A stretch of DNA of 64,000 nucleotides. Source: Reticulitermes speratus (Eukaryota > Arthropoda > Insecta > Blattodea > Rhinotermitidae). This document shows positions 23,550-35,366 of the stretch, one piece after another. Location: positions 21,501,238 through 21,565,237 of the forward strand of contig JAJKFL010000427.1 of the NCBI GenBank assembly GCA_021186555.1, read 5' to 3'. Within the stretch, counting starts at the first letter, position 1, and each line of letters opens with the position of its first letter. A program made the position numbers and the translations under genes. The notes under the pieces were generated by a model that saw nothing but the letters and a program-made list of their open reading frames with translations, made no database searches and was not told the DNA's origin.

Positions 23550-24700
23550 CAATGTCATTGAGGATGCCAATCACTGGGGATGTCATGCTGCATTCTTGGT
23601 TGAGTGGTTTCAAACATTGTGAAGGAACATGGTGCTTTCACCTTCAAGGGTATGTGGCTCAAGAAAAATGCCAGAACAGGTTAAATGGCGGGGATGTATG
23701 GGCAAGGTCTAATCAGTTGTTGCTGGTCAGAAAAGTTTGTGAGCCAATATGTGAGGGAGGGGCTCAGGTGTACAGCTGGTACTCTGAAAAGGGGTGTAAT
23801 TAGAAGTTTGGAGGGCAGGTCACTAGCTGGTGACCAACTGGGAGGCTGGTGGGTTCAGAACAAGCACAATGGGGCAAGAGATGGGAGGAGAAGAGGTGAT
23901 AAACTACACAGAAAACAATTTCCACTGCTGGACTGAGCATGGCAGCACACAATGCAGTTTCTGTGTCACCTGCCACACAGAAAGTGGTCCAGCAACAAAA
24001 GTATTCCCCTGCATATGATTTGGGGGCCTTTAGAGGGCCAGCCAGAACTGGATACAGGTGAGGTGAGGAAGACAAGGTTATTGGGGTGTGTGAGCACTAC
24101 GAACTTGTCCACTGGGGAGGAAGAGGAATGTGAAGGAAGGAGTTGTGGGAAGGACCATCTCTGAGAGGCTTCCTACAGTTCACAGATGTTTCCATGACCG
24201 ATTAGGCCAGCTTCCCTGTTCATGCTGTTGGGATGGAACTTGATCTTACTTGCCTTCCTGATTAGCTGGTTCTTGTATCTAGGTTTGGTGGAGAGGATTT
24301 TGGTGTCCTGGATTTTACTGTGTTGGTCATGGTTAGATATGTCCTCTACCACTGCAAACTTATTGGGTTCCTTCCATCTCTTTCTCCATTCTGCTTGCCC
24401 TGAACCCACTAGTCCCTTGGTTGGTCACCAGTTGGTGATTAGCCCTCCATTTCACTTCAAATTATGCCCCTTGCCAGTGCCCCAGCTATACACCCATTCT
24501 TGACTTGCTAACCTTTTGTGGCAGCAACAGCTGGTCAGACCTTGCCTGCATGTGCTCACCATCTAACCTGTTTTGGAATTCTTCATAGACCACATACCCT
24601 TAGAGATGAAGGCACTACATTCCTTCAAAACATTGGGAACTACTCATCCAGTGGCCAAGGGCAGTGACACATCCCACAAAACTAGAATCCTCATTATGAA
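23550..24700 (-). mobile_element. Penelope-like element with inverted terminal arms, minus orientation
   Basis: Long arms at about 23550-23900 and 24370-24700 are inverted copies: ctggtgaccaactgggagg at 23828-23846 mirrors the ttggttggtcaccagttgg stretch near 24420, and aacaggttaa at 23673 mirrors ctaacctgtt at 24564. Between them, minus-strand 24409-24173 encodes the Penelope C-terminal end (KIQDTKILSTKPRYKNQLIR, KFHPNSMNREAGL), homologous to the GIY-YIG tail at 21400-21480. This is another 5'-truncated copy with an inverted head, as at 19797-21979. No target duplication was located. Confidence 0.75.
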
Positions 24701-25077
24701 ATTCACTCTATTCATACTAACATGTGGTAGCCATGGTTGGGAAGTGTGCAAGTACTGTGGTGGAATTTTCATACATGGTTCACATTCTTATTCTCAGTTT
24801 TTTTTTTAATTAATTGAGTAGACTTTAGTTTCTTAATTTTGAAGTTCAGTTTTTTTTTTTCATTGTAGTCCATATCAGTAATTTTAAATACAGTGTCAAA
24901 TTCGTCTATATGACAAAATGTATAATGAGAAACTAAACTGCAGTCTGTTTATACAAGGCCTGAACATTTTGTGATCCATTTTCATGGTCATCCTTATGGG
25001 GATGTGCAAACTACTGATAACTTTCTTTTTTCTTCAGTGTTTAAAATATACTGTAAACTGTATTTAAACAGGTGTTA

Positions 25078-26790
25078 GTTGGGACACAGTTAACCTTACT
25101 GCTATCCAAAATTTAAACACAGTGTCAGAGTTCATGCAAAGGGCCCTCCACACTGTAGGGACATGGTGCGGCAGAGTTGGCTTGTCAGTTAACCCTGACA
25201 AGACCGACCTTGTTGTATTTACAAGTAAAAGGAAACTTCCTGGTTTTTTTGAACCTCCTTTCTTTGGAGTTACTTTGCACCGTTCCGAGTTGGTCAAGTA
25301 TCTGGGGGTGATCGTGGACTCCCGGCTGACGTGGTGGGAGCATGTGAATATCAAGGTGAAGAAGGCACACAATTCTTTGTGGGCCTGTAGGAGGTCTTTT
25401 GGTGCTACATGGGGCCTGCCGTCTAAAGTGGTTTATTGGCTCTACGTCTCTATCATTCCACCATCCATCACCTTTGCATCTCTAGTCTGGTGGCCTGGTT
25501 GTCAGACAGCTAGTGCCAAGAAATGGCTAAATAGAATCCAAAGACTTGCTTGTCTGGGGATAACGGGGGCTATATGCACTACACCGAGTGCCTTGGAGGT
25601 ACTCACCTGCCTTCCACTACTTGATCTGGTGGTTCAAGATGAGGCGAGGTTAGCTGCACATCGACTGTGGAGACTGGAGTGCTGGTCTTATCTACACCAC
25701 AATTGTGGACATAGTACCATATTAATGCGGCTTCAAAAATCGTATCCCATATTCAGTACGGGGAACAATATTATGAGGCCAGCATATAATTTTGAACTCA
25801 AGTATAGGGTTATTATGTTGACTAGAGAAGAGTGGACCAAAGGTCCTGCGGTTAAAGGGCTCATCTGGTATACAGATGAGTCCAGAACGCATGGGGGAAG
25901 GGCAGGGGCCGGAGTCTGTGGGCAGTCCTTTGGTAGGAGGCTCAGTATTTCTCTAGGAAAATACGTAACAGTTTTCCAGGCCAAGATATTTACTGTCCTG
26001 GTCTGTGTATGAAATTCAAGCTAACGCTAGATCAGAGAAATACATTAGTATTTGTTCTCATAGACAAGCAGCTTTGAAAGCTTTACAGGCTGCTAAAACA
26101 ACATCCCCATTGGTACGGCAGTGCCAAAGGGCATTGAATGATATCTCCACCTATCACTCTGTGGGACTCTTTTGGGTCTCTGGACATTCTGGAATACGTG
26201 GAAATAAAATTGCCGACGAGCTTGCAAGGGAGGGTTCCGTTCACCATTTTGTTGGACTGGAGCTGGCCCTGGGGGTTTTGAGGCAGAGTATAAAGAAGAA
26301 AATTTAGTGTTGGTTGGATAAACAGCACATGACGCTTTGGCAGGGTCTTGCCGTCACTCAGAGACAGGCTCGAGAGTTGATCTTGGGCCCTTGTACTGCT
26401 GCTAAGACCAAGCTACTGTCCTTTAATAGGATGCAATCCAGGGTAGTTACTGGCCCTGTTACCAGACATAACACCTTGAGAAGATACCTTCACATTATGG
26501 GACTGAGAGACAGTCCCTTGTGTAGGAAATGCAGAGCAGAGGAGGAGACCTCAGCTCATGTTTTGTGTGAGTGTGAAGCCCTGGCGACACACAGACACAT
26601 TTATCTGGGTTCCTTCTTTTTGGACCCTGAGGATATCGGGGGACTAAGTCTGGGGGCAATCTGGATCTCTATTAAAGGGGCAGGGCTCTATGACTTGTAC
26701 TTCATTTAAGGGGCACAAAGGGCCTGTAAAAGGCCTATGTGCATTGGGACCGTAAGGGCTTGACTCGTTGTTTACTCATTACTCATTACG
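25078..26790 (+). pseudogene. 5'-truncated LINE: RT C-terminus, RNase H and zinc-knuckle tail
   Basis: The frame at 25122-26012 starts inside RT after the catalytic box (LSVNPDKTDLVVFTSKRKLP, VKYLGVIVDSRLTWWEHVN). It continues through the thumb into an RNase H domain beginning IWYTDESRTHGGRAGAGVCG. A shift near 26010 moves the frame to 26005-26307, with WVSGHSGIRGNKIADELARE, the RNase H C-terminus. Two expected RNase H acidic residues are altered (FQAKIF for FQAE, ICSHRQAA for CSDSQAA). After a stop, 26314-26709 carries CRKCRAEEETSAHVLCECEA, a CCHC-like knuckle. It ends near a (tcattac)n tail. RT followed by RNase H suggests the I/R1/LOA group; the exact clade is not certain. Confidence 0.85.
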
Positions 26791-27037
26791 GTACATCCAA
26801 AAGTCTAGATACTGAGGGAATTTGATGGTAATTCATATGATGTCATTTGTTTTTCTGTAGAATGCTTTCAAGCCACAAGTTGTTTCCTCTATGTTTTCTG
26901 TCAATCTTCTGTAACCCTGTGCATGAACAGTGTCTTTGTCTGTAAGCACAGATGCACAGGATTTCATTTTGTGTGATCTATACTGACAGTGAATTTCTTG
27001 TATGATTTTTGTGAACTGAAAGTGACAAAATATCATG

Positions 27038-27124
27038 TTGGTCATACACCAAAAATTGACGCCGGGCAACAACCCAATAAATTTTAAGCAACATTACGAC
27101 CACTGCGGAAGCCTTCAATTACAT
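27038..27124 (+). mobile_element. Solo Penelope-like 3' tail, 87 bp, with target duplication
   Basis: The sequence (ttggtcataca, ttgacgccgggcaacaac, gcggaagccttcaattac) matches the last ~85 bases of the Penelope-like element ending at 21979. It is flanked by exact copies of aaaatatcatg at 27027-27037 and 27125-27135. It is an extremely 5'-truncated insertion that begins right after the hammerhead-like motif's cleavage-proximal helix. Confidence 0.85.
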
Positions 27125-27476
27125 AAAATATCATGTAGTTATCATAAAATGAAGACTACATACAGTGACATGTTTATCTGGAAATGGTGTCAATATGACA
27201 GTGCACTGTGGTCAGTCAACAGTGCTGACAGTATTGCAGGTGCAGAATACCTAATTTAGTTAGAATCTGTGACTAGCCTGACTTTGAATTTATGGGTTAG
27301 TGACAGGAGGATGTAGCATACTGCATAATAATGAGTTTCTTAAACAATATATCAGGAATAAGGGGTTGGTAGCCATATTCAAATTTAGGGCCAACAGTTT
27401 ATCATCCAGGAAGAGGGGATTTTAAAACTTCATTCTACATCTTTACTGTAGGGTAAGGGTTTTAGTAATGGGAAGG

Positions 27477-27537
27477 CCCCCCCCCCCCCCCCCCCAAAAA
27501 AAAAAAAAAAAAAAAAAAAAAGAGAGAGAGAGAGAGG
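27477..27537. repeat. poly(C)-poly(A)-(GA)n simple tract
   Basis: A run of C is followed directly by a run of about 25 A and then (ga)n. It is a low-complexity tract in Pfk intron 2. Homopolymer lengths may be affected by sequencing error. Confidence 0.9.
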
Positions 27538-28046
27538 AGGAGGGGGAGTAACACTCAGCCATCACAATAACGTGATGCATGGCCACTAAATGTTAATTTT
27601 TACTCATCAACAAACATTATTATGGTAGTGAAATGAAGGTGGGAAGAAACCAGCAATTGCATATCTGACTACTGTGCAAAACTTTGATTATGATGGAATT
27701 CTGTACAGATGTGGGTCACTAAATTGTACCTACTATTGTCCTGTCTCTATACATTGCTGTTTTTTAAAAATATTGCTGCTGCACATTTTTCCCAAACTTC
27801 ATTTTCTTTTTTATGACAAGTACAGAATAATCCAGCAAAGCAGACCTGGGTTTGAGACCAGCTTTGGGTGGGATTTGTGTTAGACAAGCAGTTTGCTGTG
27901 TCATTCCCAGGTCATGTTTCTGCTGTCCACTGATTGACATTCTCATTGCAGTTAGTTCCAAAAATATTGTTACTAAGGACAATAATGTCAGTGATGACTG
28001 TGCACCTTGTAATTGTTTTCAAATGCTGATATGAACAACTTTACAG

Positions 28047-28236
28047 GGTGGTACAATAATTGGCTCTGCACGTTGCCAGGAGTTCAGAGAACGGTCTGGA
28101 CGTCTAAAGGCTGCAAAGAATTTGGTGGCCCGGGGCATAACAAATTTGGTGGTGATTGGTGGTGATGGTTCGTTAACAGGTGCTAACTTATTTCGTTCGG
28201 AATGGTCAAGCTTGCTTGATGAACTGGTGCAGAGTG
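28047..28236 (+). CDS. Pfk: 6-phosphofructokinase, coding exon 3
   Basis: Encodes residues 87-149 plus one base of Gly150. It starts [10 protein letters not shown] (87-96), the conserved turn that contacts ATP, and contains [12 protein letters not shown] (121-132), the second nucleotide/magnesium loop, in which the aspartate of GGDGS is essential. It ends [12 protein letters not shown]. The acceptor is aactttacag and the donor GTG|gtgagt, one base over. Sequence matches the family with no gaps. Translation past the donor reaches unrelated intron sequence, confirming the boundary. Confidence 0.96.
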
Positions 28237-30126
28237 GTGAGTATCATACCATCGTCATTATATCAGAAATAAAGTGGCAAAATGGGCAGTATGTGCATAC
28301 TGTTATATTGGGGTTCCTCAGAATTTCCACGCCTGCCCCTTACTTTTAATACATTTCCATGCTTTCAAAAGGCTGTGGATTCCACTAACAGAACGGTTTT
28401 TCTTCATTTCTGTATTTCTGTTTTTGGATGTTTTCTCCCTGGTGAAACTGTTGCATCGCAGTGTGGTGGTGGTGGGTTGGGATCATAGACAATACTGTTG
28501 ACTGAGTAGGAGTTGATGAGTAAGTTGGGGTTACATAGAATAGTTCAATTTCACAGCTGCGCTTGTGATGAAGAATGATATGATGGTTTATTTAAATGAT
28601 GATAAAGGTTGATACAGCAGTGTAACATGTGAGTGGGTTCCTCGAAGCGGGAGAAGTCTGGAGGGCTGTATAACATGAAGTTAACTAGAGCAAGAACCAA
28701 TAGTGAGAATGAGGCTGACACAGACTGCGATAGAAATTACTGATGCTGACTGAGGAGTTTGAAGTTGACCTTCGCAGTTGTTTGTACTGGGGAATGCTGA
28801 CCATCCCTTGTTTGTGACCAGTAACCGAGGAATTCCACTTAAAAATACACGAGTCTGAAGGGCAGTGGTGTTTTGTGCATGTGAGATAATACAGTCTTTT
28901 TCAGTAGTGTTCTGTGTGGTTACAGCTGTGCATTAATTTGACTTTAGGCTTGTTATAAACGAAACATCAAACAAATGGCAATCAGTGGAAAGATGGTCAT
29001 GGAGTGATGGAGACTTGTGTTTTTGACAGGTTCTATTTGTTTTGCCCCTACCATCATCATGAGTGTTAAGGGTCTCTACCCATGTTGTGTAGGTCAACTG
29101 CATTCCTTTGGAGTAAGGGACAGTAATAGTGAAAAGTTTTCTTGAGGCATTCTAGCATCCTCCTTAAACAGTACCAATTTTTGGGCATGCCGTGAGGGTC
29201 CATGTGAATTACAAGGTGTGGTTGAAGCCAAGACACTGTCATTTATATATGTTATATTTGGTTGTGGACTGGCGAAGCTAGAGGTGGAATTTGCTGGTGT
29301 TCATGACCATATTTGGTCAGTGACCATCTAAGCTGTAGAGCTGGGGGAGGATTTAGTGTATGTAGATGAAAGGTGTCTCCCAGACCCCTAAAAAGTAACA
29401 TTCTTCAGAGTAAAAAGCATACAGAACATTTGTCTTGCATCACACATATTTTGTATTTGTACAGGGAGTGAAGAAGAAAAAGATATAGATGTATGACATG
29501 TATTGTTACGTCTTACCTGAAATTGCAAGTCATAATTGCAGTTGCAGTTTGCGTCAAAACCACTTCTGGTGGAGAGATTGCAACACATGCAGTATTGCCT
29601 GAATAATCTGTGGATGCCAGGTTATGATGGCAGATAACGCTGTGATATGTCTGATATTTGATGGCACGTGCTTGCTGCATATGTCACCAACGCTCCTTCA
29701 CATTATATGTTCATGTGACCTAATATTTATGTAGTAGCATTAACTTGTCTGACAGGCTGGTCTTTGGGTAAATGGCATCACAGCCTCCCCACCCAGTTTT
29801 GGAACATTAACAGTCTGTATGTTAAGTGATGACTGGTTGAATCCACTACGTGATTATGTTGACAGCAATGATGCCAATACGAGGAATTTTAACAATATAA
29901 TGATTTTATTTTGTCCTGCCTAGAGCTTTTTATGTTCTTTCTTAAGTGACAGTGAAGCAGACCCTGGTTCTGTGCACACCTCAGATTTCTCTTGTATCCT
30001 TTTATTTCCCATGCACACCAAAAATTATCTTTTTATCTTTCATGCATTTTCCATCTGTGATCCTGCCCACTGTGCATTTACCACGAGTTACATTGGTCCA
30101 CTGCTCTTAGCTGCCTATCCTATATA

Positions 30127-31643
30127 CCGTATATTCTCGAATCTAATCCACACCTTTTTTTTCTAAACGACTCTCATATACGGCAAAGTTCAAACGTGAA
30201 GTTATTCGGTGCGCAGAGGAGAATGGAAACCGCAAAGCCGCTACAATTTTTGGAGTTGATGAAAGCAACGTTCGACTATGGCGGAAACACAAGGCAGCGA
30301 TCAGCGGGTGTGAGGCGTCACGAAGGAAATTCACTGGACCCAAGAAAGGACGATTTCCTGAAATTGATAATGCAGTGTTCACGTTTTTTCAAGAGAGACG
30401 CAAGACTGGACTGTTTGTGAGTTATGATCTACTTCGCGAGGAGGCGATAAAGAAGGCCAGATCTTTGAACATTCCTCGAAGTCGTTTTAAAGCCAGTAAA
30501 GGATGGGCCATAAGGTTCATGCGCCGAATGGGGCTGGCGTTGCGGCATAGGACGACAATATGCCAAAAGCTCCCAAAAGATTTTGAACAAAAGTTGTTGA
30601 ATTATCAGCAGTACATCATCAACCTTAGGAAGACGGAAAATTTTCTGATGGGGCAAATTGCCAATGCCGATGAAACGGCTATTTATCTTGATATGCCACC
30701 AAACTACACGGTGGAGAAGAAAGGTGTAAAGGAGGTACTTTTGAAAACCGCTGGATGCGAAAAGCTTCTCCTAACAGTGATGCTGGCAGCAACTGCTGAT
30801 GGGAGAAAACTACCACCCTTGCTAATTTTGAAAAGGAAGACTTTACCCAAATCAGAGGCGTTTCCAAAGGACGTTATAGTCAGGGTCCAGGAAAAAGGAT
30901 GGATGACGGAGGAGCTGATGTTGGAGTGGCTGAAAATAGTATGGAGTCGTAGGCCTGGAGCCTTCTTAAATCAACCATCAATGCTTGTCCTTGATGCATT
31001 CAAAGGGCATCTCACTGATTCCGTGAAGGACCAGCTCCGCAAGATGAAAACTGAGCTTGTTGTCATTCCGGGTGGAATGACATCAGTGTTGCAACCAATG
31101 GACGTATCCATTAATAAGCCCTTTAAAGACAGGTTGAGGCAACAATATCTGACCTGGATTGCGGATCCTGTCCGTGAGTTAACAGCAACTGGAAAAATCA
31201 AACGCGCAGCTCCTTCAGAAGTGGCGCGGTGGGTGTCGGCTGCATGGAAAGCCCTCCCGGAGAGCATTATCGTCAGATCTTTCAAGAAGTGTTGCATAAG
31301 CAATGCTTTGGACGGAACCGAAGATGACATTGTATGGGAGGACGATGTTGAAGATAAAGATGATAGTGACTGGGTGGAGAGCACGGATAACGATTCAGTT
31401 ATGAGTGATGACGGCGAGTCTGATGAATAATAAATTATAATAATAAATAATAAAATAATAGATTATTGTATTGTATTGTTCTTACGTTGTTTATTAATTA
31501 CGTTAATTACGTTATTGTTATATTGTACAGCAGCGCAATCATTTTTCCAAAATCCAGCTCTACACCGCGAATCTAATCCGCATCTGATTTTTTAGCCCTC
31601 TAAAACTGTAAAAAAGGTGCGGATTAGATTCGAGAATTTACGG
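30127..31643 (+). mobile_element. pogo/Tigger DNA transposon, 1517 bp, TA target duplication
   Basis: Terminal inverted repeats: the left end ccgtatattctcgaatctaa and the right end ttagattcgagaatttacgg are nearly exact complements, each followed by the dinucleotide TA (30125-30126 and 31644-31645). That TA duplication is typical of Tc1/mariner/pogo insertion. The left sub-terminal region seen in the second copy at 51393 is missing here: sequence jumps from about 30154 straight into transposase codons, removing the start codon. Confidence 0.95.
30162..31430 (+). pseudogene. pogo/Tigger transposase, open but lacking its start codon
   Basis: A single frame is open from about 30150 to the stop at 31428-31430 (about 422 codons) but has no ATG at its beginning, because the promoter-proximal part of the element is deleted. 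In order: SKRLSYTAKFKREVIRCAEE, a CENPB/Psq-type N-terminal helix-turn-helix; a second DNA-binding domain (FFQERRKTGLFVSYDLLREE to WAIRFMRRMGL); and the DDE domain with ADET, VLDAFKGHLT and QPMDVSINKPFK supplying the three acidic residues. The tail is very acidic (DDVEDKDDSDW). No internal stop is seen, so decay is recent. It lies in sense orientation in Pfk intron 3. Confidence 0.9.
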
Positions 31644-31742
31644 TACTATTTTACTGGGTTTTATTGCATCTGACATCATATAAATGTTGCTGCTGTAATT
31701 GTTTCATATTCTAACATGTTTTAAATAACTTAATGTGTTATA

Positions 31743-31783
31743 CTCCCTGATGATGGCGATGTAATTGCCGAAACATGTAGGAG
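31743..31783 (+). ncRNA. Hammerhead-ribozyme-like motif, intact core
   Basis: CUCC, core CUGAUGA, unpaired U, hairpin GGCGAU...AUUGCC, GAA, helix III ACAUGU, H17 = A, then GGAG closing helix I with CUCC. All invariant bases are present. It is followed by ~100 bases shared with the right arm of the inverted-repeat element at 17385-17670 (ttgtgtgcacatgttggt here, ttgtgtgcatatgttggtgt there), so it is the 3' terminal region of the same Penelope-like family, here as a single copy. Confidence 0.6.
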
Positions 31784-31924
31784 GGATAGAAATTGTACTG
31801 CTGTATATATGTTGTGTGCACATGTTGGTTTTGTACATACAGCACATATTCTCATTGCGCAGAGTGAATAACATTAAGCTACAGTTTAGAGTTATTCATT
31901 CTTTGAACATTTATTTGAAGTTGA

Positions 31925-32565
31925 ACTCTAACTAACTAACTAACTGACTGACTTCATGGAGCAGAGCCCTTCTTGAGAAGCCAACAGGTCCTCAGCTAGT
32001 CAAGAAACTCCCTGCATTTTATGGAACCCAGAGGTTTATTATCACATTCACAAGAGCTTATCACCTGTCCCTATCCTGAGTCGGATCAATCCAGTCCATG
32101 CCCCCTCATCCCACTTCTTGAAGGTCCATTTTAATATCCTCCCATCTACACTCATGTCTTCCAAGTGGTTTCTTTCCTTCAGGTTTTCCCCTCTAAAACC
32201 CTGTATGCACCTTTCCTCTCCCCCAAACGTGCTACATGCTTCCCCCATCTCATTCTTCTTGATTTGATCATCTGAATAATAGCCTGTGAGGAGTACAGAT
32301 CATAAAGCTCGTCGTTATTTAGTCTTCTCCACTCCTCTGTTACGTTGTCCGTCTTAGGCTCAAATATCTTCCTCAGCACCCTATTCTCGAGTACCCTCAG
32401 TCTATGTTCCTCCCTCAGTGTGAGAGACCAAGTTTCACACCCATACAAAACAACAGGCAAAATTGTGGTTATGTACATTTTAATCTTTATATTTTTGGAG
32501 AGCAAGCTGTAAGACAAAAGATTCTGCACTGAATGATAGCAAGCATTCCATGACCTCATTCATCT
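31925..32565 (-). pseudogene. LINE 3' fragment (RTE-like RT C-terminus), antisense
   Basis: Minus-strand frames at 32559-32179 and 32248-32048 encode the end of a reverse transcriptase: [57 protein letters not shown] and then [16 protein letters not shown], with a frameshift between them. The left border is a (taac)n tract, the 3' tail of a minus-strand insertion; the 118-bp insert at 15159-15276 is the same 3' end. The 5' part of the element is missing. Confidence 0.9.
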
Positions 32566-32636
32566 CTTAATTTGTTCATGAATGCAATTCAAGTTGAACT
32601 GCAATGTAACTGAATAATAAATTTCCTCAATTTTAG

Positions 32637-32847
32637 GTCAGATAACAAAGGAGCAGCAGACAAAATTCGCACATCTGCATATTGCAGGCATGGTTGGTTC
32701 TATAGACAATGATTTCTGTGGCACTGACATGACAATCGGTACAGACTCTGCTTTGCATCGCATCACTGAAGCAATTGATGCAATTGCTTCTACTGCATAT
32801 TCCCATCAACGTACATTTATTATGGAAGTGATGGGCAGGCACTGTGG
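32637..32847 (+). CDS. Pfk: 6-phosphofructokinase, coding exon 4 (active site)
   Basis: Encodes residues 150-219 plus two bases of Gly220. This is the catalytic exon: [20 protein letters not shown] (170-189) includes the SIDND motif, where Asp173 aligns with the catalytic base Asp127 of E. coli PFK, and [16 protein letters not shown] (213-220) is the fructose-6-phosphate-binding loop, interrupted after GG by the donor. The acceptor is cctcaattttag and the donor TGTGG|gtaagt. Its reading phase requires a following exon that begins with one base to complete glycine, and both alternative exons do so. Confidence 0.97.
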
Positions 32848-34329
32848 GTAAGTACTGACGGTAGAGCTCACTGAAGCAGTTGAAATTTTATGTACCCACA
32901 CTGTCAGAATATGTGTGTCTGTTGTTCTTTTCCATTGAACATTTGTTGTATGGGGTGAGAAGTCTGCTTGTACAGATGTGCCCCCTGGAAATATTGTGCA
33001 ATTGTAGGAAAGTAAGGAGCTGGGATAGCAGCTGGCATATTGACTGGGCTGTGGGCTGGATGACTCATTTCTGGTAGGTGGCAGGAGATTGGTCCTTCTG
33101 CAACATGTTCATGCTGACTCTGGGGCACACCTATCCTCCTCCTTTTTGGGTACTGCCGGCTCCTTCCAGAGGGGTAAAACGACCAGTGCATGAATGTGAT
33201 CAGTGACATTTACTAGTGGTGAGGTTATGAATGAGTGGAGCTATACCGTCACTCCCCCATATGTCAGACTTTACCTTTGTAGGGGTGTAGCTTTTATTGA
33301 TCACAGTAGGAATGGGAATTTGTGCACCTCATTATACCACATGGCAAGACGTGAAGACAGAGACTGTTAACTCAGTTACCGTATCAGTGAAATCCCTATT
33401 TAACTGTTAGCTGACAGTGTTTAAATGCAGGAGTTTGCTTCCAAACCAGTTTTATGGTACTGTTAAATGTCTGAAATGCAGATGTTGGAAAAAATTGTAT
33501 TTATTGCATTTTTAAAGCTGTAAGGGGCAAGTAAGAACTCATTTTTTGTGAATGAAATTGTTAACCAGTGTATGGAATTTTGACATAATCAGTCTGTACA
33601 CTTAATGTTAGTCTTCATTTTTGTACATTTCCTTTTATTATTTTTAATTTGATACATAAAAGTTGCTTAAATCAATCTTTAAAATGTGCTTGTAACTTCT
33701 CTGACAACTGCACAGCGCCAACCATAAAACATGTAAAACTGCTACCACCAAGCAAATGACTGAAATAGGCTACATTTGATGTAGGACTAGAGATGACTCG
33801 ACAGTAATTTTCTGCAGAAGTGCCGTGAAACGTCTGTTCATTTTTCCTCTATGCATTTTTTTCCTGCTTGTGTCATTCATTTATTGTGGTCCCTATAAAT
33901 ATGACACCTTTAAAGCTGTTCTGCAACTGTTGTTTTCCTGCTCTTATTGTTTTCTTTTTTGTGTGGTCCCTTCAGAAACAATGGATGGAAATTTCACTAT
34001 AGTTACAAATATGTGTGATCCACTACAAAAAAGTAACTTTTGTAATGAGGTTGTAAATACTGCAAAACCACAATTTATGCAAGAATGTTTGGGACAAAGT
34101 GGACAGGATGGTGCACAGTTATATGATACAGTGCTAGAAATGAAAGTGGACAGGAAACTGTTTCTCACCTCTTAGACTTGATTTGAGCAGCTTATTCTTT
34201 TTGACGTCTGTGGTACCAAAATGACTCAGAGATTTGCAACGTTCCTGCATATGGAATTCGATTGATAAGAGCAGGAGTTAGCCTCACCCACGTCAACTGC
34301 ACAGGCCATTTGTTTTGGAGATACATTTT

Positions 34330-34510
34330 ACTTAAAGGTAAATGTAAAGTTGTCCCTGTTCATGCCGTGAAGGCACATGGGAGTAGAGGTATAGGTCCAC
34401 ACATTCTTAACCTTGGCACTAGATGGAGGTGAGTGGGCACAGCCACATGCCCTGACTGCTGTACTGCTGGGAAGGAACTCCAGTACTCATTGGATAGGAA
34501 TAAGGAATAA
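34330..34510 (-). repeat. Degraded SINE related to the 8830-9170 copy
   Basis: Shares, in the same order, catg..g, gtagaggta, ccttggcactagatgg (cgtcggcgctagatgg in the other copy), a gggcac...ctcgg/ctg segment and a gggaa block. CpG positions of the better copy have become TG or CA here, as expected for methylation-driven decay. Confidence 0.5.
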
Positions 34511-35366
34511 ACAAAAAGAGTACAAGTGAAGTGTAAGAAGTGTTTACCAAATGCAAGCTGTGAAGTGGTGTCAATGGATCATGTGAGTTTTTTGGAATTA
34601 GAAAATACCTGACCAAACAGGTTTGTAACTGAAAAATGTTTTACTGTGTTGTGCGCTTCTTAGTAAGCCGACAGCAACCTGTGTGCAGATTATAAGGACA
34701 ACCACAAGTAAAATTTAAAGACCATGGTATGGCTAGGCAGGATGTGAAAGGTTAGCAAATCTCTGAGGAATTTCTTTTTGTTCCCTAAATTGAGGTTTGC
34801 ACTACATGGGTTACTTATACAAAATTATATGTCTACTGATAAGACATGCTGAATGTAAGTACGATGAAATGGCCTTAGTAGATAAGTAATTATAGAAACT
34901 GTTACTGCAAAAATTAATACCTACATGTAATTCATAATAAGGAAGTAATTTATAAAACATTTAGTAACATATGGTTGTGTGTTAGTGATTTCTGATAGAG
35001 AGAGACCGTGAATATCGATTGTTGACCACAGTCACACTGAATTGATGTGTGTGTTCTGGAAGGTTGAAAATTGCTGTGAGTAAGTGTGAGTTATACTGAA
35101 TTAAAATTTGGTACTTGTTTAAAATATTACATTGTTAGGCCTGTATTGGGTCTTGGCTGGTACTGGCAAAATTATTCAGTTAAGCACAGTATTTCACAAA
35201 ATGAGAGTTACTAGTCTGGGATTTCACTGTGTGTATTTCGATACATTGTTCAGTTTCATAACAGTACGACCAATATTGTTCTTTCCTCCATTAAAATTGT
35301 CTATTGTAATTCCTATGTCATCATATAGCACCAGGTTTTGTGAAAGATTAGGATTTAAAACTGTAC

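Larger units (their letters stand above)
23358..28046 (+). other. Pfk: Pfk intron 2 (4689 bp)
   Basis: GT-AG intron. It contains a Penelope-like element (23550-24700), a LINE (25078-26790), a short Penelope tail (27038-27124) and a homopolymer tract (about 27477-27537). The rest, including 24701-25077 and 27541-28046, shows no gene. Confidence 0.85.
28237..32636 (+). other. Pfk: Pfk intron 3 (4400 bp)
   Basis: GT-AG intron holding the longer pogo/Tigger copy (30127-31643), a Penelope-like terminal remnant with a hammerhead-like motif (31743-31783) and a LINE 3' fragment (31925-32565). The 1.9 kb from 28237 to 30126 contain nothing recognisable. Confidence 0.85.

Noticed and set aside
30196-30420. 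Separate 74-codon gene at the Tigger left end
   Set aside because: It is a +1-shifted shadow of the transposase frame, which is continuous in the other register.
33825-34175. Small secreted protein (116 codons, hydrophobic start)
   Set aside because: It lies in a Pfk intron with no recognisable family, signal-cleavage context or splice support; AT-rich introns readily give hydrophobic frames.
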